In this document: positions 13,963 through 23,929 of the stretch, piece after piece
How positions within the stretch are numbered: the stretch's first letter is position 1
Layout of the letters: the number at the start of each line of letters is the position of its first letter
Source: an uncultured Steroidobacter sp.
Lineage (GTDB): Bacteria > Pseudomonadota > Gammaproteobacteria > Steroidobacterales > Steroidobacteraceae
DNA length: 23,929 nucleotides
Direction: 5' to 3'
Assembly: GCF_937958065.1 (NCBI RefSeq)
Contig: NZ_CALFXI010000092.1
Span: forward strand, 1-23,929
Position numbers and translations under genes: made by a program
Notes under the pieces: generated by a model
The model's input: the letters and a program-made list of their open reading frames with translations, nothing else
What the model was told of the DNA's origin: nothing
The model's database searches: none

Positions 13963-14021
13963 CCGCGACCTCGGTTCACAGCCCCCGCCCCGGGACGCAC
14001 CCTGGGAGGGCGCACATTTTG

Positions 14022-14133
14022 GTGCGAACATCGTTGATCGCCCTAGCATTTCTGTCATTGCCTGCGTGCCCTGTTGCGGGAAGTCGTTGCAGCAACGCTT
14101 GCCTGGGGCATCGGCCAGTCTCGAGGACTCGCC

Positions 14134-14147
<14 letters not shown>
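14022..14147 (+). CDS. Possible 41-residue lipopeptide ORF in the uvrD leader
   Basis: A GTG-initiated ORF in the uvrD leader encoding 41 residues. It starts with R2, then a hydrophobic core, LIALAFLSL, and a lipobox-like LPAC with C16 as the possible lipidated residue. The remaining mature part is short and basic, with C23 and C27. GGAGGG (14005-14010) lies 11 bases ahead, which is slightly long. Its stop overlaps the proposed CTG start of uvrD by 14 bases in another frame, so it could act as a leader peptide coupling uvrD translation, or be chance. I recognise no family. The uvrD TTG at 14074 would overlap it almost fully. Confidence 0.25.
14123..14127 (+). promoter_or_regulatory. Ribosome binding site that fixes the uvrD start
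   Basis: GAGGA six bases before the CTG at 14134. The only other upstream candidate, TTG at 14074, has no Shine-Dalgarno sequence. This supports CTG as the start. Confidence 0.6.
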
Positions 14148-16298
<2,151 letters not shown>

Positions 16299-16302
<4 letters not shown>

Positions 16303-17687
16303 AAATCATCATCCTCGGCGCCGGACAGGTGGGTCGCACCGCCGCCTATCATCTGGCGCGCGAAGCGGCCAACGAAGTCACGGTCGTCGACGTGAATGAC
16401 GAGCTGCTGCGCGATCTGCAGGACCGGCTCGACATTCGCACCCTGGTCGGCAGCGGCACGCAGCCGAGCGTCCTGGAAGCGGCCGGAGCACGCGACGCCG
16501 ACATCTTCATCGCATTGACCAACAGCGACGAAGTGAACATGGTCGCCTGCCAGATCGCGTGGAGCCTGTTCAACAAGGACGCGACGCGCATCGCTCGCAT
16601 CCGCTCCGCCGATTTCACCAGGCACACCAAGCTGTTCTCGCAGGAGGACCGCGCATTCGCCGTCGACGTGCCGATCAGCCCCGAACAGCTGGTGACCGAG
16701 CACGTCGTGCATCTGATCAAGTATCCGGGCGCCCTGCAGGTGCTGGACTTCGCCGATGGCCGCATTCGCCTGGTGGGCGTCAAGGCACTGCAAGGCGGCG
16801 CGCTGGTCGGTCAGCAATTGAAACAACTGCCCACGCACATCGAAGGGCGCGATGCCCGCGTCGCGGCGATCTATCGTGGCGGACATAGCATCAAGCCCGA
16901 AGGCACTACGGTCATCGAGCATGGCGACGAAGTGTTCTTCATCGCCGCTCGCGAGGACATCCGCCTGGTGATGAACGAGATGCAGCGCCTCGAAGATCCG
17001 GTGCGCCGCGTGGTCATCGCCGGCGGCGGCAACATCGGCTTCCGGCTCGCGCAGACCCTGGAAGTGAACCATCAAGTCAAACTGATCGAGCGCGATCCGC
17101 GTCGTGCCCGGCGTGTCTCCGAGCAGCTCAGCAATACCATCGTGCTCAGCGGCGATGCCGCTGACGAGGAACTGCTGCTGGAAGAGAACATCGACAGCGC
17201 CGACGTATTCGTCGCCGTCACCAACGCCGAGGAAGCAAACATTCTCTCGGCCATGCTGGCGAAGCGGCTGGGCTGTCACAAAGTGATGGCGCTGATCAAT
17301 CGACCGGCATATGCCGAGCTCATGCAGAGCGGCTCGATCGACATCGCGTTGTCGCCTCAGCAAGTAACGATCGGCTCGCTGCTCGCTCACGTGCGGCGTG
17401 GCGACGTGGTTCGCGTGCACTCGCTGAGACGCGGCGCGGCCGAGGCACTGGAAGTCATCGTGCACGGCGTGCAGGGCGAAGGCCGGGTCATCGGCAAACG
17501 AATCGAGAACATTCCGCTGCCCGAAGGCACCACCATTGCCGCGATCGCACGCGGCGATCAGGTCCTGATCGCGCACCACGACACGGTGATCCAGCGCGAC
17601 GACCACGTGATTCTGTTCCTCACCGACCGTCGTCACGTCGAAGCGGTCGAGCGCCTGTTCGATGTGCCGCGCCGGCACGCCAGATAG
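16299..17687 (+). CDS. trkA: TrkA, NAD-binding regulator of potassium uptake
   Basis: A 462-residue cytoplasmic TrkA made of two RCK units in tandem, close to the E. coli length (458). The first Rossmann domain has GAGQVG (7-12) with D31 after the second strand; the second has GGGNIG (242-247) with E264. Each is followed by a TrkA-C domain (about 145-225 and 375-455). TrkA binds NAD and gates the TrkH channel. The ATG at 16299 overlaps the uvrD stop (ATGA) and fits the family start MKIIILGAGQVG; an upstream in-frame start inside uvrD is rejected. trkH follows after eight bases, so the pair is one transport unit. Confidence 0.97.
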
Positions 17688-17695
17688 CGCCCTAA

Positions 17696-19144
17696 ATGAA
17701 CTTCCTCACCGTTCAGCGCATCATCGGCCAACTGCTGATGCTGTTCAGCCTGACCATGCTGCCGCCCGTCGGGGTGTCGCTGTATTTCGGCGACGGTCAC
17801 TGGCAACCGTTCTTCGACTCCTTCGCGGGCATGCTGGCTGTCGGTGTGGCCATCTGGTGGCCGGCGCGCAAGGCGCATCGTGAGCTGCGGGTGCGCGACG
17901 GCTTCCTGATCGTCTCGATGTTCTGGATCGTGCTGGGTCTGGCTGGCGCGGTGCCGTTGCTGATTTCGGATCGACCCGATCTCGATCTGACCGATGCAGT
18001 GTTCGAAGCGGTGTCGGGTTTCACGACCACGGGTGCGACGGTGCTGGTCGGTCTCGAAGAGCTGCCGATTTCGATTTTGTATTTCCGTCAGCAGATCCAA
18101 TGGCTCGGCGGCATCGGTATCGTCGTGTTGGCGGTGGCACTGCTGCCCATGCTGGGCGTCGGTGGCATGCAATTGTTGAAAGCGGAGAGTCCGCGGCCCG
18201 CCAAAGACGTGCGACTCACACCGCGCATCACCGAGACGGCCAAGGCGCTGTGGGTGATCTATGTGACGCTCACGGTGCTTTGCGCAGCCTGTTATTGGAT
18301 GGCGGGCATGTCACCGTTCGACGCCATCGCGCACGCCTTCTCGACGGTGTCGACCGGCGGTCACTCGACCCACGACGCGAGCCTCGGCTACTTCGATAAC
18401 GTTGCCGTCGAAATCGTCGCGTCGCTGTTCATGTTCCTGGGCGCGGTGAACTTCGCGCTGCACTTCTTCGTGCTGCGCTATCGCCGGCTGCAGGACTACT
18501 TCCGCGATCCCGAGTTTCGCGCGTTCTTCTTCCTGGTCACGTGCCTGTTCCTGCTGACGGTGGGCATGCTGCTGTTCAATCGGGTCTACACCACCGACAC
18601 CGCGATCCGACAGTCGGTCTTTACCGCCATTTCGGCGCAAACCGGCACGGGCTTCTTCACCACCGATTACTCGGTCTGGCCCGGCGCCATTCCGGTGATT
18701 CTGCTGCTCGCGACCTTCATCAGCGGCTCGGCCGGCTCCACCTCGGGCGGCATGAAAGTGATCCGCTGGTTGCTGATCTGGAAACAGGGTCAGCGCGAAG
18801 TGCAGCACCTGATCCATCCCAGCGCCGAGATTCCGGTGCGCATCGGCAGCAAGCCGGTCGACTGGCGCATCATCGATTCCGTGTGGGGCTTCTTCGCCGC
18901 GTACATGATTCTGTTCGCGGTGCTGATGGTGCTGATGATGATCGCGGGCGCGGATCACGTCACAGCGTTCTCCGCGATCGCTTCGTGCATCAATAACTAC
19001 GGCGTGGGCCTGGGCGAAGTCTCGTCGAACTTCCGTTCGCTCAACGACGCTGGCAAATGGCTGTGCGTTATCGCCATGCTGCTCGGACGTCTGGAGATCT
19101 TCCCGCTGCTCGTGATCGCGACGCCATCGTTCTGGCGTCGCTGA
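17696..19144 (+). CDS. trkH: TrkH potassium uptake channel subunit
   Basis: A 482-residue inner-membrane TrkH/KtrB-family protein with four pore-loop repeats. The selectivity-filter segments are TTTGAT (110-115), STGGHS (219-224), TGTGF (316-320) and CINNYGVGLG (431-440). Other conserved pieces are IQWLGGIGIVVLAVALLPML and GSAGSTSGGMKVIRW. The second filter has His where E. coli has Phe (STGGFS), a change outside the central glycine. The length matches E. coli TrkH. It lies just after its regulator trkA. The stop is nine bases from the stop of the converging lipoprotein gene, leaving no room for a terminator. Confidence 0.97.
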   Translation: MNFLTVQRIIGQLLMLFSLTMLPPVGVSLYFGDGHWQPFFDSFAGMLAVGVAIWWPARKAHRELRVRDGFLIVSMFWIVLGLAGAVPLLISDRPDLDLTDAVFEAVSGFTTTGATVLVGLEELPISILYFRQQIQWLGGIGIVVLAVALLPMLGVGGMQLLKAESPRPAKDVRLTPRITETAKALWVIYVTLTVLCAACYWMAGMSPFDAIAHAFSTVSTGGHSTHDASLGYFDNVAVEIVASLFMFLGAVNFALHFFVLRYRRLQDYFRDPEFRAFFFLVTCLFLLTVGMLLFNRVYTTDTAIRQSVFTAISAQTGTGFFTTDYSVWPGAIPVILLLATFISGSAGSTSGGMKVIRWLLIWKQGQREVQHLIHPSAEIPVRIGSKPVDWRIIDSVWGFFAAYMILFAVLMVLMMIAGADHVTAFSAIASCINNYGVGLGEVSSNFRSLNDAGKWLCVIAMLLGRLEIFPLLVIATPSFWRR

Positions 19145-19153
19145 GACTCGCTG

Positions 19154-19684
19154 CTAGCGAACACCCTGCGCGCGCAACATCGCTTCCTGCGCTTCGGTGT
19201 TCTTGCCTCGCGCGCGCAGCGACTCGGAAATCAGCGTCCATGCGGCCGAATATGCCTTCGGAGCATTGACCGACATGGACGCCGCCTTGCGGCCCATGTT
19301 CTCCGCCTGCACGTAGTTACCTTCCGCTTGCCGCACCTTGCCCAGCTCGATCCACAGCAGCGGATTGTCAGGCTCGATCCGCAGTGCGCGCTCGATGGAA
19401 GAGGCAGCCACCGGGTAATTCTTCGACTTCAGTTGCAGCTGTGCCTGGCCCACCAGCGCTCGTGAAGCGGCGCTCAATACCGGCTCGCGAATGACTGGCG
19501 CAGGCGGCGGCGGTTGCTCGCTGGGCTGCTCCGGCGGCGGCGCCGGCTGGGTTTCCACCGGTGGCTGCTGCGGGGGAGGCACGGGAGCCGGTGGCGCCGG
19601 CGGCTGATAAGGAGGAGGAACCGCGCACGCCGAAACAACGAGCAAAGCTACGAGCGCGGGAAGGTTTCGCTGCCAGGTACTCAC
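19154..19684 (-). CDS. lpoP: LpoP-like outer membrane lipoprotein with TPR domain
   Basis: A 176-residue lipoprotein. The signal peptide ends LVVSAC with C20 lipidated; residues 22-63 are a Pro-rich, probably disordered linker (PPPYQPPAPP and similar); residues 73-175 form TPR-like helices (for example NYPVAASSIERALRIEPDNP). LpoP of Pseudomonas, an activator of PBP1b, has this same layout and is encoded next to the PBP1b gene. This gene follows mrcB on the same strand after a 68-base gap, so an LpoP role is a good inference; the linker would let the domain reach PBP1b through peptidoglycan. The start is GTG without a strong ribosome site. Confidence 0.8.
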   Translation of the reverse strand: MSTWQRNLPALVALLVVSACAVPPPYQPPAPPAPVPPPQQPPVETQPAPPPEQPSEQPPPPAPVIREPVLSAASRALVGQAQLQLKSKNYPVAASSIERALRIEPDNPLLWIELGKVRQAEGNYVQAENMGRKAASMSVNAPKAYSAAWTLISESLRARGKNTEAQEAMLRAQGVR

Positions 19685-19725
19685 GAGATTTCTAGACCGT
19701 CATCACTCAACAAATGTTCGCCCCA

Positions 19726-19747
19726 AGCTGAACGGCTGGGTTCAGCT
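19726..19747 (-). promoter_or_regulatory. Intercistronic hairpin between mrcB and lpoP-like gene
   Basis: A perfect 8-bp inverted repeat, AGCTGAAC with GTTCAGCT, around a 6-base loop, six bases after the mrcB stop. No T-run follows in the minus direction, so it is more likely an mRNA stability or partial attenuation element than a full terminator. Confidence 0.45.
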
Positions 19748-19752
19748 CGTCA

Positions 19753-22065
19753 TTACTGCCGGGTTCCGCCGCGCCACCATTCCTTGACGCGCTCGCCGAA
19801 CTCACCGAATACGTTGGTCGTACACGCCGGCTGCATGGGCAGCTCGGTCCCCTTGGGTACGGCGATGGCAATCGGCTCGTCGCCGCAATCCGGCCGGGCG
19901 CCCAGGCCGGTGGGGAATTCTATCCAGGTTTCCTGCAGGCTGTCGGGCAACGGCGCGCTCCAGGAAGTTGTTCCAAGACTCGCCATCAGCCGCGACCAGA
20001 CCGGCAGCGATCCGGACGAACCGGTCAGCCCGGTGGGTGAATTGTCGTCATGACCGATCCACACCACCGCGAGATGATTGCCCGAGAAGCCCGCGAACCA
20101 GCTGTCGCGATAATCCGAAGACGTGCCCGACTTGCCGGCCACCACGATGTTCGGAGGGATGTTGGCACGCGCTCCGCGGCCGCTGCCATGCTCGATGACT
20201 TCGACCATCATGCGGTTCACCTGATATACCGCGTCGGGGCTCGCCACTGGCGTCACTTCCAACGCGAAGGACTTCAGCGGCTTGCCTTCCGTATCGAGCA
20301 CCGCACGCACCGCTCGCAATGGCGTGCTGAATCCGCCATTCGCAAACGCGTTGTACAACTGCGCTACTTCCAACGGAGAAACATCGAGGGCACCGAGCAG
20401 CACCGACGGTAATTGCGGGGGCTCCTTCTCCAGACCCAGCGCCACGAACTCGCGGGTCACTTTCGGCAGGCCCACCGACAGGCCGAGGTTCACCGTCGCC
20501 AGGTTCATGGATTGCGCCAGCGCCCGCACCAGCGGCACCGGACCGTAGTACTCCTGGGAAATGTTCTTCGGCTGCCACATCTGGCCGTTCGCGAGCTTCA
20601 CCGCCACCGGGCCGTCCTCGACCACGGACGCGGCGTTGTACTGCCCGCTTTCGATCGCGGCCAGGTAGATCACGGGTTTGACCAGCGAGCCGATCGAACG
20701 CTTCGCATCCAGCGCGCGGTTGAAGCCGGCGAAACTGGCCTGCCGGCCGCCGACCATCGCGATCACTTCGCCATTCTGCGGGGCCGTAACCACGACCACG
20801 CCTTCGAGCGGCACCTTGGATTTCTTCTTGCTGGTCTTCTCCAGCCGATCCAGCTCCTGCGTCAGCACCTTTTCGGCTTGCGTCTGCACGCTGGGGTCCA
20901 GGGTCGAGAAAATCCGCAGTCCGGCCTCGGTCAGATCTTCTTCCCGATAGTCACGTCGCAGCGTGCGCCGGACCAGATCGAGAAATGCCGGGTAGTAACC
21001 ACCACCGGCTTGCGAGCCGGAGCCGACGACGCTGAGTGGACGTTTCGCTGCCTTCTGCGCCATGTCCGGCGCGATGACGCCATGCTCGGCCATCAGCTTG
21101 AGCACCAGATCGCGGCGCTCGCGGACCCGCTTGGGATGACGCCGCGGATCGTAATAAGACGGGCCGCGCACGATCGCCACCAGCGTGGCGACTTCGTGCA
21201 GCTGCAATTCGGCCAGCGGCTTGCCAAAGTAGAACTGACTGGCGAGGCCGAAGCCGTGAATCGCGCGCCGCCCGTCCTGGCCCAGATAGATTTCGTTGAT
21301 GTACGCGTTCATCAGGTCGGGCTTGCTGAAATGCACTTCCAGCAGCATGGCCATGATGGCTTCTTCGATCTTGCGGCCCAGGGTGCGCCGGTTGTCGAGG
21401 AAATAACTCTTCACCAGCTGTTGGGTCAGCGTCGAGCCGCCCTGCTCGATCTGACCGGCACGCAGGTTCACGAACGCGGCGCGCAGAATGGCGGAAGGGT
21501 TGATGCCCCAGTGCGAGTCGAACTTGCGGTCCTCGACCACTTTCAGCGCCGAGGGCAACAGCTGCGAGACTTCCTCGGGCGTCACGACGACACGATCTTC
21601 ACCGTGAATCGGGAAGATGCTGCCGATCAGCAGCGGGTCGAGCCGAAAGATGGGCACTTCCTCGTTGCGGCCATTGCGCATGTCCTCGATGCCGTTGCGA
21701 CTGGTTTTGATGGACAGCAGCTGCGGCTCCTGCAGCGCATCCCAGAACTGGAAGCGACGATTGATCAAATCGACGCGCGTGCCCTGGCGGCTGTAGCTGC
21801 CCGGATGCTGAGGCTTGTCGACGCGCTGGTAGCCGAGCCGCTGTAATTCCTGCTCGAGCGTGTCGGCGCTGAAAGTCTGACCGACGTACAACTCGGTGGG
21901 TTGGGCGTACACCTGCGCCGGCAGGGTCCAGCGGCGCCCCTCGAACTGGCTGGTGATCTTGCGGTCGAGCATGAACACCCAGACCGTGAAGGCGATCGCC
22001 GCGACGCCAAAGACGAGGGCGATGCCGGCGAAAATCTGTTTCCGAAACTTCTTCAGTGCGCTCAT
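19753..22065 (-). CDS. mrcB: Penicillin-binding protein 1B (bifunctional transglycosylase/transpeptidase)
   Basis: A 770-residue class A PBP that polymerises and cross-links peptidoglycan in the periplasm. It has one N-terminal helix (about 11-33), then a UB2H-like domain (about 50-140) that in relatives docks the lipoprotein activator. The GT51 domain has VVEDRKFDSHWG with catalytic E178, and EQGGSTLTQQLVK. The transpeptidase domain has S460-x-x-K463 (GSLVKP), S519-M-N521 and K645-SGT. The ATG at 22065 is preferred over an in-frame TTG at 22125 because family members begin with a short basic tail before the helix, although its ribosome site is weak. The lpoP-like gene follows. Confidence 0.96.
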   Translation of the reverse strand: MSALKKFRKQIFAGIALVFGVAAIAFTVWVFMLDRKITSQFEGRRWTLPAQVYAQPTELYVGQTFSADTLEQELQRLGYQRVDKPQHPGSYSRQGTRVDLINRRFQFWDALQEPQLLSIKTSRNGIEDMRNGRNEEVPIFRLDPLLIGSIFPIHGEDRVVVTPEEVSQLLPSALKVVEDRKFDSHWGINPSAILRAAFVNLRAGQIEQGGSTLTQQLVKSYFLDNRRTLGRKIEEAIMAMLLEVHFSKPDLMNAYINEIYLGQDGRRAIHGFGLASQFYFGKPLAELQLHEVATLVAIVRGPSYYDPRRHPKRVRERRDLVLKLMAEHGVIAPDMAQKAAKRPLSVVGSGSQAGGGYYPAFLDLVRRTLRRDYREEDLTEAGLRIFSTLDPSVQTQAEKVLTQELDRLEKTSKKKSKVPLEGVVVVTAPQNGEVIAMVGGRQASFAGFNRALDAKRSIGSLVKPVIYLAAIESGQYNAASVVEDGPVAVKLANGQMWQPKNISQEYYGPVPLVRALAQSMNLATVNLGLSVGLPKVTREFVALGLEKEPPQLPSVLLGALDVSPLEVAQLYNAFANGGFSTPLRAVRAVLDTEGKPLKSFALEVTPVASPDAVYQVNRMMVEVIEHGSGRGARANIPPNIVVAGKSGTSSDYRDSWFAGFSGNHLAVVWIGHDDNSPTGLTGSSGSLPVWSRLMASLGTTSWSAPLPDSLQETWIEFPTGLGARPDCGDEPIAIAVPKGTELPMQPACTTNVFGEFGERVKEWWRGGTRQ

Positions 22066-22240
22066 CTCGATACGTGTCACCCACTGCGGGATTACTGCAA
22101 CCAGCTTGCGGCAGGATTCGGGCAAAGTGATGGCAAAGCCGGGCCTGCCCGGCCCCGCCCGTCGGCCGCGCGGCGCATGCTACATTGCCCTCGCCGTTTG
22201 CGCCGAAACCTCGCCGCCCTCAGGCCCCGTCGAATCGTGC
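22066..22240. other. Divergent intergenic region, mrcB and ybaL-like
   Basis: About 175 bases between two divergent starts. It holds a GC-rich near-palindrome (GCCGGGC 22138-22144 with GCCCGGC 22147-22153) and an extended -10-like TGCTACATT (22178-22186) facing the antiporter gene. I see no clear -35 boxes and no recognised regulator site. Confidence 0.5.
22181..22186 (+). promoter_or_regulatory. Putative extended -10 box for the antiporter gene
   Basis: TACATT preceded by TGC, 54 bases before the ATG at 22241. Similar TGC/TG-preceded boxes stand before uvrD and ctaB in this window. The -35 is not clear. Confidence 0.35.
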
Positions 22241-23902
22241 ATGAGCCATGAAATCCCCCTGGTCCTGAACGTCGCGGTCGCGCTCGCCATCGCAGTGGCT
22301 GGCGGATTTCTCGCCAGCTGGCTGCGCCAGTCGCCGATCTTCGGGTACTTGCTGGCCGGCGTAGCCATTGGACCGTTCACACCGGGATTCGTTGGCAATC
22401 GGGAGCAGATTGCGCTGCTGGCCGATGTAGGCGTGATCTTTCTGATGTTCGGCCTCGGCGTGGCGTTCTCGCTCAAGGACCTGGCCCGGGTGCGAGCCAT
22501 CGCGACGGTCGGCACCTCGGTGCAGGTGGTATTGACCATTCTGGGCGGCGCGCTGGCCGGCGTAGTGATGAGCTGGGGCATGCTGTCGGGCACCGTGTTC
22601 GGCATCGCGCTGGCGGCCAGCAGCTCGATGGTAATCCTGAAAACATTGCTCGATCGCGGCGAGATCGCCTCCAGTCATGGCCGGCTGCTGCTGTCGATGG
22701 CCATCGTGCAGGACCTGATCATCGTGGTGTTGATCGTGGTGCTGCCGCAGCTGGTCTCGGCCCAGACCGGCGCGACGCCCATGGAAGTGGCCCGCGACGT
22801 CGGTATCACGCTCCTGAAGGCGAGCGTGTTCATCGGGGTGTCGTTGGCCATCGGCCTGCGAGCGGTGCCGTTTCTGATGGGCCACGTCTCCCGGCTGCGC
22901 TCGTCCGAGCTGTTCATCGTCACTGCCGCCGTGCTGGCGCTCGGCGCCGCCAGTGTCAGCACCCTGCTCGGCCTGTCCCCTGCGCTCGGGGCGTTCGTGG
23001 CCGGGCTGCTGCTGTCGGAAAGCGAGTTCGATCACCGCGTGATCTCCGAGGTCGTGCCGGTGCGAGACCTGTTCGCGACCTTGTTTTTCGTCTCGGTGGG
23101 CATGCTCATCGATCTCTCTTTCATCGTCGCGAACTGGCCGGCGGTGCTGGCGGTCGCGGCGTTCACGGTGCTGCTGAAACTCGTGGCCACCGCGATCGGC
23201 ATCGTGCCGTTTCGCCTGACGGCCCGCACCGCGGCGTTCACCGCGCTGGGCATGATCCCGGTGGGCGAGCTCAACTTCGTGCTGGCCCAGATCGGCTTGC
23301 AGACCCAGGCTCTTTCGCCGCAGCTCTACAATCTGATTCTCACCTCGGCGCTGGTCACCATCGTGCTGACGCCCTCGGCCTTCGCCTTCGCGCCCAGGCT
23401 CGGGGAATTCATGCTGCGCAATCACTGGCTGCGCCGCTGGTTCGATACCCGCACGGGGGCGAGCGGGGAAGGCGCGCAACTGGAGGCTCATGCGATCGTC
23501 ATCGGCTACGGCCGGGTGGGCCAGAGCGTCGCTCGCGGCTTGCGAGACGCGGGAATCAGCGTTGCCGTCATCGATTCGAGATTGTCACGGGTGCGCGATG
23601 GCGTCGCCGATGGCTTGCCTGCGATCTACGGGAACGCATTCTCTCCCACCGTGCTGGAAGCCGCTCATGTCGCCAATGCCCGACTGGCGGTGGTCGCCCT
23701 GCCCGATTTCGCCCCGGCGCGGGCGGCGATCAATCAGCTGCGTCAGCTGAATCCCGCAGTGGTCATCGCAGCCCGAGCTGAGCAGTCGGTGAATGAGCCG
23801 GCGTTACGGGCGGCGGGCGCGCATCTGGTGATCGTGCCTGAGCTGGCCGGAGCTACGGCGCTGCTGCACGGGGCGTTGGACATGCTTGGCGCTGCGCGCT
23901 GA
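22241..23902 (+). CDS. ybaL: YbaL/Kef-type cation:proton antiporter with RCK domain
   Basis: A 553-residue CPA2-family antiporter. About 12 helices form the transport domain, with SPIFGYLLAGVAIGPFTPGF, SLKDLARVRAIATVG, MAIVQDLIIVVLIV (conserved Asp), SPALGAFVAGLLLSESEFDH and LFFVSVGMLIDLSF. The C-terminal RCK/TrkA-N domain has GYGRVG at 422-427, for NAD(H) or nucleotide control. Length and sequence style fit E. coli YbaL (558 residues) better than KefB/KefC. The start at 22241 (MSHEIPLVLNVAVALAIAVA) is chosen over upstream in-frame codons that would run into the mrcB region. It is divergent from mrcB. The transported ion is not known; K+ or Na+ in exchange for H+ is inferred. Confidence 0.92.
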   Translation: MSHEIPLVLNVAVALAIAVAGGFLASWLRQSPIFGYLLAGVAIGPFTPGFVGNREQIALLADVGVIFLMFGLGVAFSLKDLARVRAIATVGTSVQVVLTILGGALAGVVMSWGMLSGTVFGIALAASSSMVILKTLLDRGEIASSHGRLLLSMAIVQDLIIVVLIVVLPQLVSAQTGATPMEVARDVGITLLKASVFIGVSLAIGLRAVPFLMGHVSRLRSSELFIVTAAVLALGAASVSTLLGLSPALGAFVAGLLLSESEFDHRVISEVVPVRDLFATLFFVSVGMLIDLSFIVANWPAVLAVAAFTVLLKLVATAIGIVPFRLTARTAAFTALGMIPVGELNFVLAQIGLQTQALSPQLYNLILTSALVTIVLTPSAFAFAPRLGEFMLRNHWLRRWFDTRTGASGEGAQLEAHAIVIGYGRVGQSVARGLRDAGISVAVIDSRLSRVRDGVADGLPAIYGNAFSPTVLEAAHVANARLAVVALPDFAPARAAINQLRQLNPAVVIAARAEQSVNEPALRAAGAHLVIVPELAGATALLHGALDMLGAAR

Positions 23903-23906
23903 GCTG

Positions 23907-23929
23907 TTTCGGAGGCGGAGTTTCGGAGG
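23907..23929. repeat. Start of a 14-bp period repeat at the window edge
   Basis: TTTCGGAGG recurs at 23907-23915 and 23921-23929, a 14-base period, just after the antiporter stop. The window ends here, so whether more copies follow is unknown. Confidence 0.5.

Noticed and set aside
13901..14133. LexA (SOS) box ahead of uvrD
   Set aside because: uvrD is SOS-controlled in E. coli, but no CTGT-N8-ACAG-like match was found here; a different LexA motif cannot be excluded by eye.

Overview
The window is chromosomal, high-GC and densely coded. It looks like the core genome of a gammaproteobacterium, possibly one near the Steroidobacter/Nevskia/Xanthomonas side. The evidence is gene order and protein style. 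The cytochrome oxidase block (ctaD, small assembly protein, ctaG, ctaE, a reversed DUF2909 gene, SURF1, SCO-like, ctaA, ctaB) matches the Pseudomonas aa3 oxidase locus. UvrD follows the E. coli protein end to end. A PBP1b gene is followed by an LpoP-like lipoprotein gene, a gammaproteobacterial pair. The genus assignment is inference. I see no IS element, phage gene, CRISPR array, tRNA or rRNA.

Region 1 (1-3965) is the 3' part of an aa3-type cytochrome c oxidase locus. It holds the end of subunit I, a 41-residue membrane peptide, Cox11/CtaG, subunit III with a good intrinsic terminator after it, a reversed DUF2909 gene, SURF1 and a degenerate SCO-like thioredoxin-fold protein.

Region 2 (4089-9787) is a second, complete heme-copper oxidase set between the SCO-like gene and ctaA. 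It has a two-TM protein of unknown function, a subunit II carrying two C-terminal cytochrome c domains, an A-type subunit I, two different subunit III-like proteins and a subunit IV. The layout resembles the coxMNOP alternative oxidase of rhizobia. Region 3 (9887-11890) is ctaA and ctaB, which make heme A. Both oxidases probably draw on this heme A supply and on the single CtaG/SURF1 assembly set.

Region 4 (11906-13900) has a membrane protein built of two VanZ-like halves. It meets, tail to tail with no spacer, a COG3650-type lipoprotein gene. Region 5 (14022-19144) is uvrD-trkA-trkH: DNA helicase II, then the TrkA/TrkH potassium uptake pair. uvrD appears to start at a CTG codon, and a possible 41-residue lipopeptide ORF lies in its leader and overlaps that start. 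Region 6 (19154-22065, minus strand) is mrcB (PBP1b) followed by an lpoP-like lipoprotein gene, i.e. a peptidoglycan synthase and its probable outer-membrane activator. Region 7 (22241-23902) is a YbaL/Kef-type cation:proton antiporter with an NAD-binding RCK domain, divergent from mrcB.

No stretch over 300 bases lacks a gene; the largest gap is about 230 bases between the COG3650 lipoprotein gene and uvrD. Most of the window is well-known core machinery. The points worth a second look are the interleaved oxidase locus with its diheme subunit II, the SCO-like protein without its copper histidine, the CTG start and leader ORF of uvrD, the duplicated VanZ protein, and a few small ORFs.
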